DNA from: Ideonella sp. MAG2 | GTDB lineage: Bacteria > Pseudomonadota > Gammaproteobacteria > Burkholderiales > Burkholderiaceae_C | Length of the DNA stretch: 42,275 nucleotides | Reading direction: 5' to 3' | Assembly (NCBI GenBank): GCA_004359425.1 | Contig: PTEU01000002.1 | Span: forward strand, 1 to 42,275 | Shown: positions 19,099 to 29,107 of the stretch, in pieces | How the letters are laid out: each line of letters opens with the position of its first letter | Numbering within the stretch: the first letter of the stretch is position 1 | Notes under the pieces: generated by a model | Databases searched by the model: none | What the model saw: only the letters and a program-made list of their open reading frames with translations | Told to the model about the DNA's origin: nothing | Position numbers and translations under genes: made by a program

Positions 19099-19356
19099 TT
19101 ACAGCGGCGTCACGATGACGGTGTGGCGATTCAACTCGCCTTGCACCTTGAAGGACACGGTGCCATCGACCAGTGCAAACAGCGTGTGGTCACGGCCCAT
19201 GCCGACATTGGTGCCAGCGTGGAACTTGGTGCCGCGCTGACGCACGATGATGGAACCTGCCGAGATGGCCTGGCCACCGAAGGCCTTCACACCCAGCATC
19301 TTTGGTTTGGAGTCGCGGCCGTTACGCGTTGAGCCGCCGCCCTTTTTCTGTGCCAT
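19099..19356 (-). CDS. rpmA: 50S ribosomal protein L27
   Basis: The 85-residue protein has the L27 N-terminus ([24 protein letters not shown]) that reaches toward the peptidyl-transferase centre, and the conserved '[24 protein letters not shown]' core. It lies 20 bp downstream of rplU, as in most bacteria, and its start has an upstream AGGAG-like site. Length is normal and no processed N-terminal extension is present. Confidence 0.97.
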   Translation of the reverse strand: MAQKKGGGSTRNGRDSKPKMLGVKAFGGQAISAGSIIVRQRGTKFHAGTNVGMGRDHTLFALVDGTVSFKVQGELNRHTVIVTPL

Positions 19357-19376
19357 GGATCAGTGCTCCTTGGGAA

Positions 19377-19688
19377 TCAGCCGTTGACCGCGCTGATTTC
19401 CAGCTCGGTGTAGTTCTGGCGATGACCGCCGTGCTTTTGGTAGTGCTTACGGCGACGCATCTTGAAAATGCGAACCTTGTCATGACGACCATGCGCCACG
19501 ATGGTGGCCTTCACGCTTGCACCGCTCACCAGGGGAGTCCCGACCTTCAGTTCAGCGCCGTTACCGACAGCCAACACCTGATCAATCACGATTTCCTGGC
19601 CAACGTCCGCAGCAATCTGTTCTACCTTGATCTTTTCGCCGGCTGCAACTTTGTATTGCTTGCCACCGGTTTTTATGACCGCGTACAT
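19377..19688 (-). CDS. rplU: 50S ribosomal protein L21
   Basis: The 103-residue protein is a complete L21, from [14 protein letters not shown] to the family-specific '[26 protein letters not shown]' 23S rRNA-binding block. It is the first gene of the minus-strand rplU-rpmA group, read from a sigma-70-like promoter at 19793-19821. The long 5' leader of about 100 nt between that promoter and the start codon is unassigned but could hold an autoregulatory structure. Confidence 0.97.
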   Translation of the reverse strand: MYAVIKTGGKQYKVAAGEKIKVEQIAADVGQEIVIDQVLAVGNGAELKVGTPLVSGASVKATIVAHGRHDKVRIFKMRRRKHYQKHGGHRQNYTELEISAVNG

Positions 19689-19792
19689 ATATGACCTCTC
19701 AAGAACAATGCTCTGAAACCTGTTTCCAGAGCCTCTTTAACCCGCACGCTTGAGGCCCACCTCCCGGCAGACCCATTACGGGCGAGCCAAAG

Positions 19793-19821
19793 ATTCTAGC
19801 ACGGCCAAGAAATGACCGCAA
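19793..19821 (-). promoter_or_regulatory. Sigma-70-type promoter of rplU-rpmA
   Basis: Read on the minus strand there is TTGCGG (19821-19816), a 17-bp spacer and TAGAAT (19798-19793). This places transcription start about 95 bp before the rplU ATG. Confidence 0.6.
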
Positions 19822-19863
19822 TCACGCCCACCTGCACCACCCAAGCGCCTCGCCACAGGTTCT

Positions 19864-19869
19864 TATAAT
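19864..19869 (+). promoter_or_regulatory. -10 element upstream of ispB
   Basis: A perfect TATAAT lies 38 bp before the chosen ispB start. The -35 region is weak (CCAAGC at the expected spacing). It is oriented away from the rplU promoter, so the two share the divergent region. Confidence 0.5.
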
Positions 19870-19907
19870 CAGCCGCTTTGCCGCCACGCAGCCCTGTGCC
19901 CACCACC

Positions 19908-20900
19908 ATGTCGTCCGCCACCACCACTGCCACAGCCGCTCCCCGCCAGCAGGACCCCATGGCAGACCAGATGGCAAAAGTGGATGACGTTATTCGGGCC
20001 CGCCTTTCGTCCGATGTGGCGCTCATCGAGCAAATTTCGCACTACATCATCGGCGCTGGTGGCAAGCGCATTCGTCCTCGCTTAGTGCTGTTGTTTGCAC
20101 AGGCGCTGGGCTATGAAGGCGAGCACCAATATGAGTTGGCCGCCATTGTGGAGTTCATCCACACCGCGACCTTGCTGCACGACGATGTGGTGGACGAGTC
20201 CTCGCTTCGCCGTGGGCGTGAAACCGCCAATGCCTTGTTTGGCAACGCCGCCTCGGTGCTGGTGGGCGATTTTCTTTACTCGCGCGCCTTCCAAATGATG
20301 GTGTCCGTGAACCGCATGCGGGTGTTAGAGGTGTTGGCCGACGCGACCAATGTGATCGCCGAGGGCGAGGTCTTGCAGTTGCTGAACATGCATGACCCGG
20401 ACATCGCAGTGGAGCAGTATTTGCGCGTGATCCGATTTAAAACCGCCAAGCTGTTTGAAGCCAGCGCGCGCCTCGGGGCCGTGATTGCCGATGCGCCGAG
20501 AGACATCGAAGACGCCTGCGCCACCTATGGCCGCGCCCTGGGTACAGCCTTTCAACTGGTAGATGACCTGCTGGACTACGAAGGCCACACCGAGGCGTTG
20601 GGGAAGAACGTTGGCGACGACCTGCGCGAAGGCAAACCCACCTTGCCCTTGCTGGTGGCCATGGAGCGTGGCAGCGCCGAGGAGCGCCAACTCATACGCC
20701 ACGCGATTGAACACGGCGAAGTGGCGCGCCTCGCCGACATTGTGGCGATTGTGCGGCGCACGGGTGCCTTGGAAGCCACCCGAGAAGCGGCACGCCTAGA
20801 GGCCCAAGCGGCCAGAGAGAGCCTGTCGACGCTCCCCCCCTCGAAGGCCTTGCAGGCTCTGCTAGAATTATCGACTCGATCGGTTGAGCGCTCGTCCTGA
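19908..20900 (+). CDS. ispB: Octaprenyl/polyprenyl diphosphate synthase
   Basis: The enzyme extends farnesyl diphosphate with isopentenyl units to make the ubiquinone side chain. Both aspartate-rich motifs are present: DDVVD at 92-96 and DDLLD at 219-223. GGKRIRP binds the substrate diphosphate. The frame from 19908 gives 330 residues. An ATG at 19959 with AGGA just upstream would give 313 and may be the true start, because the first 17 residues (Thr/Ala/Gln-rich) are not conserved. It lies divergent from rplU, and tRNA-Pro follows 20 bp downstream. Confidence 0.93.
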   Translation: MSSATTTATAAPRQQDPMADQMAKVDDVIRARLSSDVALIEQISHYIIGAGGKRIRPRLVLLFAQALGYEGEHQYELAAIVEFIHTATLLHDDVVDESSLRRGRETANALFGNAASVLVGDFLYSRAFQMMVSVNRMRVLEVLADATNVIAEGEVLQLLNMHDPDIAVEQYLRVIRFKTAKLFEASARLGAVIADAPRDIEDACATYGRALGTAFQLVDDLLDYEGHTEALGKNVGDDLREGKPTLPLLVAMERGSAEERQLIRHAIEHGEVARLADIVAIVRRTGALEATREAARLEAQAARESLSTLPPSKALQALLELSTRSVERSS

Positions 20901-20919
20901 GCGTCGTGCATTGATCGTG

Positions 20920-20996
20920 CGGGGTGTAGCTTAGCCTGGTAGAGCGCTACGTTCGGGACGTAGAGGCCGGAGGTTCGAATCCTCTCACCCCGACCA
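20920..20996 (+). tRNA. tRNA-Pro(CGG)
   Basis: A complete 77-nt cloverleaf is present: acceptor CGGGGTG pairs with CACCCCG, the anticodon stem CTACG/CGTAG frames the loop TTCGGGA with anticodon CGG, the T loop is GTTCGAAT, and the CCA end is encoded. It lies between ispB and pilB and is probably read through from ispB or from an AT-rich site at the ispB 3' end. Confidence 0.97.
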
Positions 20997-21190
20997 CTTC
21001 GGAGCTGCTGGCCGCAACGGCCATGCATTTTTTGGCTCCAAACCGCCTGTGTTTGGCGCTCAAGTCTTCAGTTATTCGTGCGGTGTGCGCAGTCTGTCAC
21101 TGCATGGGCTGACTCATGTTTACAGGCCCCTGCGCATCGGCGATGATGCCTCTTTGTCGATTTTTTGCGCGCTGACCCTGCTGCCTTGCC

Positions 21191-22909
21191 GTGGATACGT
21201 TGAACGAACTCCCCCCCGTTGCCCTCTCTGGTGTGGCCAGAGTCTTGGTGCATGGTGGACGCCTGACGGCCAAAGCCGCAGAAGAGCTGACCCTCCAGTC
21301 CAGAGATCGCAAGATCAGCTTCGTGGAGGCCTTGGTCAGCTCCAACACCATGACGCCCGTGGCCTTGGCGCACTCTTTGGCCCATGCACTGGCGGTGCCC
21401 TTGCTGGACCTCGACGCCATTGATGCTCAAAAAATCCCACGAGGTTTTTTAGACAGCAAGCTGATTGCGCAATACCAGGTATTGCCCCTGGGCAAGCGAG
21501 GCAGCCGCTTGTTTTTGGCCTGTGCTGACCCCACCGACCAAGAAGCCAGCGAGCGCATCAAGTTCGCCACCCAACTCTCACCAGAGTGGATTTTGGTGGA
21601 GCACGACAAGCTCAGCCTTCGCTTGCAAGAACAGAGCGCCAGTGCGGCTCAAGCGCTGGAAAGCATCGCCTCCGCCGACTTCGACTTTGAAGTCTCGGCC
21701 GAAGAAGAGGCCGCCCCCGCCAGCCCAGAAGCGGTGGCCGAGGTGGAAGACGCACCGGTGGTGCGGTTTTTGCAAAAGATGCTGGTGGACGCGATCAATA
21801 TGCGGGCGTCAGACCTGCATTTCGAGCCCTATGAATTCAATTACCGGGTGCGCTTCCGCGTAGACGGTGAACTCCGAGAGATTACCCAGCCCCCTATTGC
21901 CATCAAGGACAAGCTGGCCTCGCGCATCAAAGTGATCTCGCGGCTGGATATCTCCGAAAAGCGCGTCCCCCAAGACGGCCGAATGAAGCTGCGATTCGGC
22001 ACCAAGTCCATCGACTTCCGTGTCAGCACCTTGCCAACGCTGTTTGGCGAGAAGATCGTGATCCGTATCTTGGACTCCTCCAGCGCCCGGCTGGGCATTG
22101 AGGCCTTGGGCTATGAGCCCGTTGAGAAAGAGCGCCTGTTGCATGCCATCCGCAGGCCCTATGGCATGGTGCTGGTCACCGGCCCTACGGGTAGCGGCAA
22201 AACCGTCTCGCTCTATACCTGCCTCAACCTGTTGAACCAGCCCGGCGTCAATATCTCGACGGTCGAAGACCCGGCGGAAATCAACTTGCCAGGCATCAAT
22301 CAGGTCAACGTGAATGACAAGGCAGGCCTGAATTTCGCCTCGGCCCTGAAGGCATTCTTGCGCCAAGATCCGGACGTCATCATGGTGGGTGAAATCCGAG
22401 ATTTGGAAACCGCAGACATTGCCATCAAGGCGGCGCAAACCGGGCATTTGGTGCTGTCGACCTTGCACACCAATGATGCCCCTTCCACGCTCAATCGCTT
22501 GTTGAACATGGGGGTGGCGCCTTTCAATGTGGCTGCCAGTGTGCTGCTGATCACGGCGCAACGCTTGGTTCGCAAGCTCTGCGACAACTGCAAAACCCCG
22601 ACAGAATATCCGCGCGAAGCCTTGCTGAATGCCGGGTTTCGAGAGGACGAGTTGGATGGCACCTGGAAGCCCTATAAGGCGGTGGGCTGCTCATCTTGCA
22701 ACAATGGATACAGAGGTCGACTTGGCATTTACCAAGCCATGCCGATTTCTGACGAGATAGAACGCCTGATCATCACGCAGGGCACCGTGGCCGAGATTGC
22801 GGCCCAGGCCCAGCGAGAAGGCGTTCGTGATCTTCGTCAGTCAGGACTGGTGAAGGTCGCACTCGGGGCAACCACCCTGGAAGAAGTGATCTCGGCGACC
22901 AATGAATGA
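21191..22909 (+). CDS. pilB: Type IV pilus extension ATPase PilB
   Basis: The 572-residue GspE/PilB-family ATPase powers pilus assembly at the inner membrane. An N-terminal MshEN-like domain occupies about 10-150. Walker A is GPTGSGKT (331-338), the Asp box and Walker B lie around 'PDVIMVGEIRD', and a zinc-binding tetracysteine near 460-500 has 'CDNC' and 'CSSC'. The start is a GTG at 21191, chosen by family alignment. It leads pilB-pilC-pilD, the usual pilus cluster order. Confidence 0.96.
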   Translation: MDTLNELPPVALSGVARVLVHGGRLTAKAAEELTLQSRDRKISFVEALVSSNTMTPVALAHSLAHALAVPLLDLDAIDAQKIPRGFLDSKLIAQYQVLPLGKRGSRLFLACADPTDQEASERIKFATQLSPEWILVEHDKLSLRLQEQSASAAQALESIASADFDFEVSAEEEAAPASPEAVAEVEDAPVVRFLQKMLVDAINMRASDLHFEPYEFNYRVRFRVDGELREITQPPIAIKDKLASRIKVISRLDISEKRVPQDGRMKLRFGTKSIDFRVSTLPTLFGEKIVIRILDSSSARLGIEALGYEPVEKERLLHAIRRPYGMVLVTGPTGSGKTVSLYTCLNLLNQPGVNISTVEDPAEINLPGINQVNVNDKAGLNFASALKAFLRQDPDVIMVGEIRDLETADIAIKAAQTGHLVLSTLHTNDAPSTLNRLLNMGVAPFNVAASVLLITAQRLVRKLCDNCKTPTEYPREALLNAGFREDELDGTWKPYKAVGCSSCNNGYRGRLGIYQAMPISDEIERLIITQGTVAEIAAQAQREGVRDLRQSGLVKVALGATTLEEVISATNE

Positions 22910-22965
22910 GATGCGCAGCATCACTGCGCATCAGTTAAATCACCGTGGGAGCGCTTGGAGGCTCA

Positions 22966-24186
22966 ATGGCAACAGCAACAGCGGTTAAAGGCATCAAAGA
23001 CCATATCTTTGAGTGGGAAGGCAAGGACCGCAACGGCAAGATTGTGCGGGGTGAGCAACGGGCGGGCGGCGAGGCCGCCGTCACGGCCAGCCTGCGCCGC
23101 CAAGGCGTGTTGGTCACCAAAATTCGCAAGCGCCGCACCTCGGGTGGCCGCTCTATTGGCGGCAAAGACATCGCCATCTTTACCCGCCAACTGGCCACCA
23201 TGATGAAGGCGGGTGTGCCACTGCTGCAGGCTTTTGACATCGTGGCCCGAGGCAGCGCCAACCCCCGCATGACCCGGCTGCTCAATGAAATTCGCTCAGA
23301 GGTCGAGACGGGCACCAGCTTGTCGGCGTCTTTCAGGCGTCACCCCAAGTATTTCGACACCCTTTACTGCAACCTGGTGGAAGCCGGCGAAGCGGGCGGT
23401 ATCTTGGAAGAGTTGCTCAGCCGTTTGGCCATCTACCAAGAAAAGACACTCGCCATCAAACAAAAGGTCAAGTCGGCACTGATGTATCCCACCGCCGTGC
23501 TGGTGGTGGCCTTCATCGTGGTGGTGGTGATCATGATCTTTGTGGTCCCGGCATTCGAGACTGTGTTCAGCAGCTTCGGCGCTGAACTGCCCGCCCCTAC
23601 GCTCATGGTCATTGCCATGAGCAAGTTCTTCGTCAGTTACTGGTGGGCCATGCTGCTCGTCCTGGTGGGCGGTGGCTATATGTTTGTTCAAACTTGGCGG
23701 CGCTCAGAGCACATGCAGTTCGTGATGGACCGCTTTCTGCTGAACATGCCCATCTTTGGCGACCTGGTTCGCAAGTCGGTGATCGCGCGTTGGACGCGCA
23801 CGCTGTCCACCATGTTTGCCGCCGGTGTGCCCTTGGTGGAAGCCTTGGACTCGGTGGGCGGCACCGCTGGCAATGTGGTCTATGCCAAAGCCACCGAACA
23901 AATACAACGTGATGTGGCAGCCGGTGGCGGGCTGACCCTCTCCATGAATGCGGCAGGTGTGTTCCCGAGTATGGTGCTGCAAATGGCGGGTATTGGTGAA
24001 GAGTCTGGCGCGCTGGACGACATGCTGGGCCGCGCCGCCGAGTTCTACGAGGAAGAAGTCGACGAGATCGTCAAGGGGCTGTCCAGCCTGATGGAGCCCA
24101 TCATCATCGTCGTACTGGGTGTGATCATTGGCGGCATCGTCGTCGCCATGTACCTGCCCATCTTCAAGCTCGGCCAAGTGGTTTGA
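22966..24186 (+). CDS. pilC: Type IV pilus inner-membrane platform protein PilC
   Basis: The 406-residue protein has two T2SF domains ('FTRQLATMMKAGVPLLQAFDI' and 'WTRTLSTMFAAGVPLVEALDS') and three hydrophobic membrane segments ('ALMYPTAVLVVAFIVVVVIMIFVV', 'YWWAMLLVLVGGGYMFV' and 'IIIVVLGVIIGGIVVAMYLPIF'). It forms the platform that couples PilB to pilin polymerisation. The ATG at 22966 follows a strong TTGGAGG site. It lies 56 bp downstream of pilB. Confidence 0.96.
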   Translation: MATATAVKGIKDHIFEWEGKDRNGKIVRGEQRAGGEAAVTASLRRQGVLVTKIRKRRTSGGRSIGGKDIAIFTRQLATMMKAGVPLLQAFDIVARGSANPRMTRLLNEIRSEVETGTSLSASFRRHPKYFDTLYCNLVEAGEAGGILEELLSRLAIYQEKTLAIKQKVKSALMYPTAVLVVAFIVVVVIMIFVVPAFETVFSSFGAELPAPTLMVIAMSKFFVSYWWAMLLVLVGGGYMFVQTWRRSEHMQFVMDRFLLNMPIFGDLVRKSVIARWTRTLSTMFAAGVPLVEALDSVGGTAGNVVYAKATEQIQRDVAAGGGLTLSMNAAGVFPSMVLQMAGIGEESGALDDMLGRAAEFYEEEVDEIVKGLSSLMEPIIIVVLGVIIGGIVVAMYLPIFKLGQVV

Positions 24187-24193
24187 TCCCAAA

Positions 24194-25132
24194 ATGATGG
24201 ATGTCTCCGCCTTGCAGTGGCTGATTGCTCCGCTGCCACTGCTGGTGCTGGGCTTGTTGATTGGCAGCTTTTTGAATGTCGTCATTCACCGCATGCCCCT
24301 GATGCTGGAGCGTGGATGGCTGGGCGACATCGCTGACTTTCTGCAAGACCGCAAGACGCTGGATCGCGTTCTCGGTACCAAGGCCCTGGGGCGTTTGGGC
24401 GATACCAGTGCGCAAGGCAAGCGTTTGGCAGACGAGTTGGCGCAGCTCACCCCTATCGGTTTGTCGAAGCCGCGCTCGCGCTGCCCGCACTGCGGCCATC
24501 AAATCACCTGGTACGAGAACATTCCTCTGCTGAGTTGGTTATGGCTCAAAGGGCGCTGTTCCCGTTGCAAAGCCCCGATCTCGGTGCGCTACCCGCTCAT
24601 CGAGCTGCTGACGGGTTTGCTGTTTGCAGCCGTGGCTTGGCGGTTCGGCGGCGGCTCAGCCACCGTGGTGTACTGCATCGCCACGGCCATCATGGTGGCG
24701 GCCGCTTTCATTGACCTGGACACCACCCTTCTGCCCGACAACCTGACCCTGCCCTTGATCGCACTGGGTTTGATCGCCGCTTGGCTGAACTGGATTCCCG
24801 TGTCCTTACCCGACGCGGCCTTGGGTGCGGTCTTTGGCTACTTGTCACTGTGGTCGGTCTCTACGATTTACGGCTTGATCAAGGGCCAAGTCGGCATGGC
24901 CGAAGGAGACTTCAAACTGCTGGCCGGTTTGGGTGCCTTGCTCGGCTGGCAGGCCTTGCTGCCCATCATCCTGATGTCCTCGGTGGTCGGAGCGGCCATA
25001 GGCATTTACCTGATTGTGGCCAAAGGCCATCAACGCGAGGTCCCCATTCCTTTCGGGCCCTATTTGGCAGGTGGCGGCATGGTGGTGATGCTGATGGGCC
25101 ATCAAGCCGTGATGCGCCTCATCAATATCTGA
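24194..25132 (+). CDS. pilD: Prepilin peptidase / N-methyltransferase PilD
   Basis: The 312-residue polytopic enzyme cleaves prepilin leaders and methylates the new N-terminus. Zinc cysteines are C97, C100, C122 and C125 in the cytoplasmic loop. The aspartyl protease residues lie in 'AFIDLDTTLLPD' and in 'GMAEGDFK', which reads EGD instead of the more usual G-x-GD; the catalytic Asp is retained. A loop of about 50 residues between the first membrane helix and the first Cys pair is long for the family as a whole. The start at 24194 (or the adjacent ATG) lies 7 bp after pilC. Confidence 0.95.
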   Translation: MMDVSALQWLIAPLPLLVLGLLIGSFLNVVIHRMPLMLERGWLGDIADFLQDRKTLDRVLGTKALGRLGDTSAQGKRLADELAQLTPIGLSKPRSRCPHCGHQITWYENIPLLSWLWLKGRCSRCKAPISVRYPLIELLTGLLFAAVAWRFGGGSATVVYCIATAIMVAAAFIDLDTTLLPDNLTLPLIALGLIAAWLNWIPVSLPDAALGAVFGYLSLWSVSTIYGLIKGQVGMAEGDFKLLAGLGALLGWQALLPIILMSSVVGAAIGIYLIVAKGHQREVPIPFGPYLAGGGMVVMLMGHQAVMRLINI

Positions 25133-25136
25133 CAGC

Positions 25137-25757
25137 ATGAGCGGGTCAGCCCTGCGCATTGGACTCACCGGTGGCATTGGCAGCGGCAAAAGCACCGTTG
25201 CCGCCATGCTGGAGCGGCGCGGTGCCATGGTCGTTGACACCGACGCCATTGCCCGCAGTCTGACCGCACCGGGTGGTGCTGCACTTTCAGCCATAGCCCA
25301 AGTCTTTGGCCAAGATGCCATCGGGCAAGATGGCGCGCTGGACCGCAGCAAGATGCGTGAGCGGGTCTTTGGCAAGCCCCTGGAGCTGAAGCGCTTAGAA
25401 GGCATCTTGCACCCTTTGATTCAGCAACAGGCCCAAGACCAAGCGCGCTGCGCGCAGCCCGGCCAGACGGTGGTGTTTGATGTGCCTCTGCTGGTGGAAT
25501 CTGGCCATTGGTTGAGCCGGGTCGACAAGGTTTTGGTGGTGGATTGCAGCCGCGAGGAGCAGGTTCGCCGGGTAATGGCACGCTCCGGCTGGACCGAAGA
25601 ACAAACCCTGAACGTGATAGCCGCTCAAGCCAGCCGTGAGGCTCGCGCATCAGTGGCCGATGCGGTGATCCTCAACGACGGTATCGACCTGGGGGCCTTG
25701 CAGCGCGAAGTCGATGCGGTTTGGGATCGCTGGCATCGCGTTGATTCACCAGATTAA
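25137..25757 (+). CDS. coaE: Dephospho-CoA kinase
   Basis: The 206-residue P-loop kinase phosphorylates the 3'-hydroxyl of dephospho-CoA, the final step of coenzyme A synthesis. The Walker A loop is GGIGSGKS (12-19), and 'VDTDAIAR' and 'VFDVPLLVES' are the substrate and Walker B regions. The start ATG is 4 bp after the pilD stop, so it is cotranscribed with pilD. This pairing is common in beta- and gammaproteobacteria. Length is normal. Confidence 0.95.
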   Translation: MSGSALRIGLTGGIGSGKSTVAAMLERRGAMVVDTDAIARSLTAPGGAALSAIAQVFGQDAIGQDGALDRSKMRERVFGKPLELKRLEGILHPLIQQQAQDQARCAQPGQTVVFDVPLLVESGHWLSRVDKVLVVDCSREEQVRRVMARSGWTEEQTLNVIAAQASREARASVADAVILNDGIDLGALQREVDAVWDRWHRVDSPD

Positions 25758-25812
25758 AACCTCCGTGCTGTGGAACAATCCACGCTCACCGCTTTTGGGT
25801 CTGGACATCATC

Positions 25813-26568
25813 TTGGTTCTCTACGAATACCCGTTCAACGAAGGCATACGCACCATGCTGAGGCTCGAACATCTGTTCGGCCGACTCGACTTGCTGGTGG
25901 CCCGGGACGATGCGGTGGATCACCACTTTGCCCTGGTCACGCTGTTCGAAATCATGGACGTGGCCTCGCGTGCAGACCTCAAATCCGATGTGCTCAAAGA
26001 GCTGGAACGCCATCGCAACCAGTTGCAGAGCTACCGTGGCCACCCAGGCGTGTCTGAAAAGGCCTTGGATGAGGTCATTGACCGCATCGATCACACCCAT
26101 GGTCTGCTGAATCAGGTGTCTGGCAAAGCGGGGCAAGCCTTGACCACCAACGAGTGGTTGATGAGCATTCGCAGCCGCATCAGCATTCCGGCCGGCACCT
26201 GCGAATTCGACCTCCCGGCCTACTTTGCCTGGCAACAGCATGCCCCAGCGGCGCGGCGGGCGGACCTGGTCAAGTGGCTCGCGTCCTTGACTCCCCTGGC
26301 TCACGCCCTGCAATTGTTGTTGCGCCTGCTGCGCGATGCAGGTGTGCCCCACCGCGTGGTGGCCAAAGGCGGCCAATACCAGCAAAGCCTGCCCCAAGGC
26401 AAAACCTACCAACTCTTGCGGTTGCGCATCGACCCGAATTGCGGTTTGGTGCCTGAGATCACCGGCCATCGGCTGATGGTCTCGGTGCGCTTAATGCGCC
26501 CCGATGCTGACGGCCGCCTGCGCCCTGCCACCGACGAGACGGCGCTGGACCTGGCGCTGTGCGCCTGA
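25813..26568 (+). CDS. zapD: Cell division protein ZapD, TTG start
   Basis: ZapD (YacF, DUF1342) crosslinks FtsZ filaments at the division ring. The protein has the family N-terminus VLYEYPFNEGIRTMLRLEHLF and the blocks 'DLKSDVLKELERHRNQLQSYRG' and 'QGKTYQLLRLRIDP'. No ATG, and no in-frame GTG, lies at the expected start, so a TTG at 25813 (MVLYEYPFNE) is chosen; it gives 251 residues, which matches relatives. The first in-frame ATG (25855) would remove 14 conserved residues. A weak GGA lies 7 bp upstream. It sits between coaE and yacG, the standard order. Confidence 0.92.
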   Translation: MVLYEYPFNEGIRTMLRLEHLFGRLDLLVARDDAVDHHFALVTLFEIMDVASRADLKSDVLKELERHRNQLQSYRGHPGVSEKALDEVIDRIDHTHGLLNQVSGKAGQALTTNEWLMSIRSRISIPAGTCEFDLPAYFAWQQHAPAARRADLVKWLASLTPLAHALQLLLRLLRDAGVPHRVVAKGGQYQQSLPQGKTYQLLRLRIDPNCGLVPEITGHRLMVSVRLMRPDADGRLRPATDETALDLALCA

Positions 26569-26588
26569 GCTTGACTGGTTAGAACGGG

Positions 26589-26795
26589 ATGACCACGCCT
26601 CCAACTCCACCTGCCTCCTTGAGCAAAGCCATTGAGGTGGCTTGCCCAGGCTGTGGTGAGGCTACTTGGTATTCGGCCCAAAACCCTTACCGCCCGTTTT
26701 GCAGCGCACGCTGCCAAGGCCATGACTTCGGGGCATGGGCCAGCGAGCACTACCGCGTCAACGCCACTCCCACGGCAGCGCAAGACGAAGAGTAG
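26589..26795 (+). CDS. yacG: DNA gyrase inhibitor YacG (zinc-binding)
   Basis: The 68-residue protein has a four-Cys zinc site (C19, C22, C38, C42: CPGC ... CSARC) and the conserved 'RPFCSARCQGHDFGAWASEHYRV' segment. In Escherichia coli YacG binds GyrB and blocks DNA binding by gyrase. It follows zapD by 20 bp in a conserved pair. An acidic tail ends the protein. A stem-loop without a T-run (26807-26828) lies just behind. Confidence 0.93.
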   Translation: MTTPPTPPASLSKAIEVACPGCGEATWYSAQNPYRPFCSARCQGHDFGAWASEHYRVNATPTAAQDEE

Positions 26796-26806
26796 GCAGT
26801 TACTCA

Positions 26807-26828
26807 CATCGCCATTTGCTTGGCGATG
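26807..26828 (+). other. Stem-loop after yacG
   Basis: A perfect 8-bp stem (CATCGCCA / TGGCGATG) with a 6-nt loop lies 12 bp behind the yacG stop. There is no T-tract, so it may protect the mRNA 3' end or be a weak terminator. Confidence 0.4.
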
Positions 26829-26850
26829 AACCGCGCGCGCATTGAGGCTC

Positions 26851-26878
26851 TTGAAACTCTGGCCGTCGCCTCTATAAT
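26851..26878 (+). promoter_or_regulatory. Sigma-70-type promoter of groESL
   Basis: TTGAAA (26851-26856), a 16-bp spacer and a perfect TATAAT (26873-26878) lie directly before the CIRCE element. The predicted start of transcription falls inside CIRCE, so HrcA binding would block it. Confidence 0.8.
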
Positions 26879-26883
26879 GCTTG

Positions 26884-26910
26884 TTAGCACTCGATTGAGT
26901 GGAGTGCTAA
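26884..26910. promoter_or_regulatory. CIRCE element (HrcA operator)
   Basis: The consensus TTAGCACTC-N9-GAGTGCTAA is present without a mismatch. Symmetry extends outward to a 14-bp perfect inverted repeat (26879-26892 and 26902-26915). CIRCE is the known HrcA repressor site controlling groESL in betaproteobacteria. Confidence 0.96.
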
Positions 26911-27018
26911 CAAGCATTCATCGCCGCCATTCCGGTGGCGATACCCGAGGTAAACGGGTGGTATGCACTGTGCAAACTCCACCCTTTTTGTCTGACCCTT
27001 ACCGTCTTAGGAGACGCA

Positions 27019-27309
27019 ATGAAACTCCGTCCGTTGCATGATCGCGTGATCGTCAAGCGCCTGGAAAACGAAACCAAGACCGCTTCCGGCATCGTCATCC
27101 CCGACAACGCCGCAGAGAAGCCTGACCAGGGCGAAGTCCTGGCCGTTGGCCCCGGCAAGCGCAACGACAAGGGCGACTTCGTGGCCCTGAACATCAAGGT
27201 CGGTGACCGCGTGCTGTTCGGCAAGTACTCTGGCCAGACCGTCAAGGTCGATGGCGAAGAGCTGCTGGTCATGAAGGAAGACGACCTGTTTGCCGTGGTC
27301 GAGAAGTAA
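27019..27309 (+). CDS. groES: Co-chaperonin GroES
   Basis: The 96-residue GroES forms the heptameric lid of the chaperonin. [14 protein letters not shown] and the mobile-loop region '[14 protein letters not shown]' are typical. An AGGAG site (27009-27013) sets the ATG at 27019. The leader from the HrcA-controlled promoter is about 130 nt. groEL follows 61 bp downstream. Confidence 0.98.
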   Translation: MKLRPLHDRVIVKRLENETKTASGIVIPDNAAEKPDQGEVLAVGPGKRNDKGDFVALNIKVGDRVLFGKYSGQTVKVDGEELLVMKEDDLFAVVEK

Positions 27310-27325
27310 GCCCAGCGCTCACTGA

Positions 27326-29014
<1,689 letters not shown>

Positions 29015-29046
29015 TTGGTCCGGCCCAGGCTTCACAGCCTTCAGCC

Positions 29047-29075
29047 AAAAGGCCACCTTCGGGTGGCCTTTTTTT
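29047..29075 (+). terminator. Intrinsic terminator of groESL
   Basis: A stem of up to 11 bp (core AAGGCCACC / GGTGGCCTT) with a TTCG tetraloop is followed by seven T residues, 32 bp behind groEL. Confidence 0.92.
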
Positions 29076-29107
29076 GCTTGTGCCTTCCGGCATTGGACAA
29101 TGCAGCC

